6,836 nucleotides of DNA from Candidatus Geohydrothermomicrobium daggyaiense (lineage in GTDB: Bacteria; Actinomycetota; Geothermincolia; Fen-727; JACVIW01): positions 1-6,836 of the forward strand of contig JACVIW010000129.1 of assembly GCA_015711695.1 (NCBI GenBank), given 5' to 3'. Position 1 is the stretch's first letter. Each line of letters starts with the position of its first letter. The notes under the pieces were generated by a model, which was not told the origin of the DNA, ran no database searches, and worked only from the letters and a program-made list of their open reading frames with translations. Below, piece by piece: positions 5,550-6,836 of this stretch. A program made the translations under genes and the position numbers.

Positions 5550-6836
5550 AAATGCTTAATGATACCCGGTTTCGTTTTATTATTATAGGGCTAACTTTCT
5601 TGTTAATCACCGCTTCTTTCGTTTCACCTTCAATAAGCGCATCAAATACCTACATTTTGAATGAACCGCAAAACCAGCCAAAAATCAATCCGTTTGATGG
5701 AATGAACGTCTATTTCGGCAATTTTCACAGCCACACAAAATATTCTGATGGCAAAGGCACACCTGATGAGGCTTATACCTGGGCGCGGTATGAAGCTGGT
5801 TATGATTTTTACGCCATAACGGATCACGCTGAGTTCTTGACCCAGGAGAAATGGGATGACACGGGCGCCGCTGCCAACGCGCACAATGCAAACGGTATCT
5901 TCGTCGCCATCAGAGGCTTTGAATGGAGTAACCCGATAATCGGACATATCAATGTCTACAACACTGATACATACACGAACATATTCGAGAACTTTCTCCT
6001 TTCGTCGTTTTATAAATGGCTAAAACAAAGCGGTGGCATCGCTCAATTCAACCATCCGGGAAGAGAGCCGCTGATTTTTGGAAACCTCAGGTATCCTGCG
6101 GAAATGCCCGGATCTCTCATGTGGGCGATCGAGACAGGCAACAAGGATTCAGGAAACACCGTCGGTGAATTCTACAAGTATTATATTCAGGCTCTCGACA
6201 ATGGCTGGATGGTAGCCCCTACAGCCAACCAGGACAACCACAGTCTCGAAACAAACTCTCACAGAACCGCAGTCATCGCTCCCTCGCTGACGAGAGAAGC
6301 AGTTTTTGACGCAATGATCAGCCGGCGTGTGTATTCAACCGATGACCCAAACATTAAGATCGCTTTTAAGTGCAATGACGCATGGATGGGCTCGAGTGTG
6401 GAAGTCGACCCCGGCACAGCGAGCCTGAACATATACGTTGAGGACGACGAAGATCTCAAGAAAATCGAAGTAATAACAAATGGGGGCGAAATAGCCGCAG
6501 AGCAAGAGTTTGAACCAGGCACGAGGTTTGTCACGTGGAACCCGAGTGTAAATAATCTTTATTCTTCCTATTATTTTCTCCGGGTCACTGGCGAGGATAG
6601 CAATAACGACGACCCCGACCATGACATCCAGATCGCAGTCACTTCGCCAATCTGGATGAATCTTAAGATGAGAGAAATGCCACCAATTGAGGGAGAATGG
6701 CTCAAAGGAGACCTCCACTCGCATTCAACGTACAGTGACGGGGACTCTGATGTAGGAGAGGTCATTTCAATAGCTGAAAACCAGGGGCTTGATTACTTCG
6801 CGCTCACGGATCACGATACCGTAGACGCGTGGAGCG
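5546..6836 (+). CDS. Secreted tandem PHP-domain protein (CehA/McbA-like), 5' part
   Basis: I translated 430 codons without a stop to the right edge. Residues 1-32 look like a signal peptide: a charged start with R8 and R10, a hydrophobic core at about 11-26, and probable cleavage after SISA (A32). The first PHP domain (about 55-265) has FHSHTKYSDG (H61, H63, D68), TDHAE (D93, H94), E126, NHPG (H170) and QDNH (D230, H232), the expected metal ligands of a trinuclear PHP phosphoesterase. Residues about 270-375 look like a beta-rich linker domain. A second PHP domain starts at about 386 with DLHSHSTYSDG (H391, H393, D398) and TDHDT (H423), and is cut by the window edge. PHP proteins hydrolyse phosphoesters or related bonds; the substrate here is unknown, and export implies an extracytoplasmic one. 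The gene is divergent from hdrC with no obvious functional tie. The family call is strong; CehA/McbA subgroup membership is inferred from motif style. Confidence 0.9.
   Translation, partial: MKMLNDTRFRFIIIGLTFLLITASFVSPSISASNTYILNEPQNQPKINPFDGMNVYFGNFHSHTKYSDGKGTPDEAYTWARYEAGYDFYAITDHAEFLTQEKWDDTGAAANAHNANGIFVAIRGFEWSNPIIGHINVYNTDTYTNIFENFLLSSFYKWLKQSGGIAQFNHPGREPLIFGNLRYPAEMPGSLMWAIETGNKDSGNTVGEFYKYYIQALDNGWMVAPTANQDNHSLETNSHRTAVIAPSLTREAVFDAMISRRVYSTDDPNIKIAFKCNDAWMGSSVEVDPGTASLNIYVEDDEDLKKIEVITNGGEIAAEQEFEPGTRFVTWNPSVNNLYSSYYFLRVTGEDSNNDDPDHDIQIAVTSPIWMNLKMREMPPIEGEWLKGDLHSHSTYSDGDSDVGEVISIAENQGLDYFALTDHDTVDAWS

Noticed and set aside
6335..6724. 129-codon minus-strand frame in the right part
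   Set aside because: Antisense to the PHP gene, which has conserved catalytic motifs and a strong ribosome site; the minus-strand translation is featureless.
1..6836. tRNA, rRNA, CRISPR arrays, insertion sequences or attachment sites
   Set aside because: No cloverleaf, rRNA-like sequence, regularly spaced repeats, transposase motifs or terminal inverted repeats were seen on either strand.

Overview
The window is a stretch of an anaerobic prokaryote genome, most likely bacterial. It carries an electron-bifurcating heterodisulfide-reductase-type module, and next to it, facing away, the start of a large secreted metallo-phosphoesterase-like gene. A bacterial origin is inferred from a sigma70-like promoter (TTGATT, 17 nt, TAAAAT) before the hdr operon, strong Shine-Dalgarno sites and a bacterial-type signal peptide. 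I cannot name the species. The Hdr set fits acetogens, sulfate reducers, syntrophs and other lineages with Wood-Ljungdahl or Hdr-Flx metabolism.

Layout: positions 1-5063 (minus strand) hold, in transcription order, hdrC (181 aa), hdrB (294 aa), hdrA (1055 aa) and mvhD (first 113 codons; the gene runs off the left edge). hdrC/hdrB share an ATGA overlap and hdrA/mvhD overlap by one base, so both pairs are probably translationally coupled. hdrB and hdrA are separated by a 130-nt gap with no convincing gene. Positions 5064-5545 are a divergent intergenic region with the hdr promoter, several short inverted and direct repeats, and a possible 37-codon leader ORF. From 5546 to the right edge (plus strand) lies the first 430 codons of an exported protein with a complete CehA/McbA-like PHP domain followed by the start of a second PHP domain.

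How the genes work together: in this family HdrC (two [4Fe-4S]) and HdrB (two CCG motifs, non-cubane clusters) form the high-potential branch, HdrA carries the bifurcating flavin and ferredoxin-type clusters, and MvhD links HdrA to a partner such as a hydrogenase, formate dehydrogenase, FlxABC or MetVF. The HdrA here is a double form: a first flavin half with a ferredoxin insert, then an HdrA N-terminal-type domain, a second flavin half without the insert, and a C-terminal two-cluster ferredoxin. The partner is not in the window. The order hdrCBA-mvhD resembles the Moorella cluster that continues into metV-metF, so the sequence beyond the left edge is the key missing evidence. The PHP gene has no evident functional link to the Hdr complex; the two share only the divergent control region.
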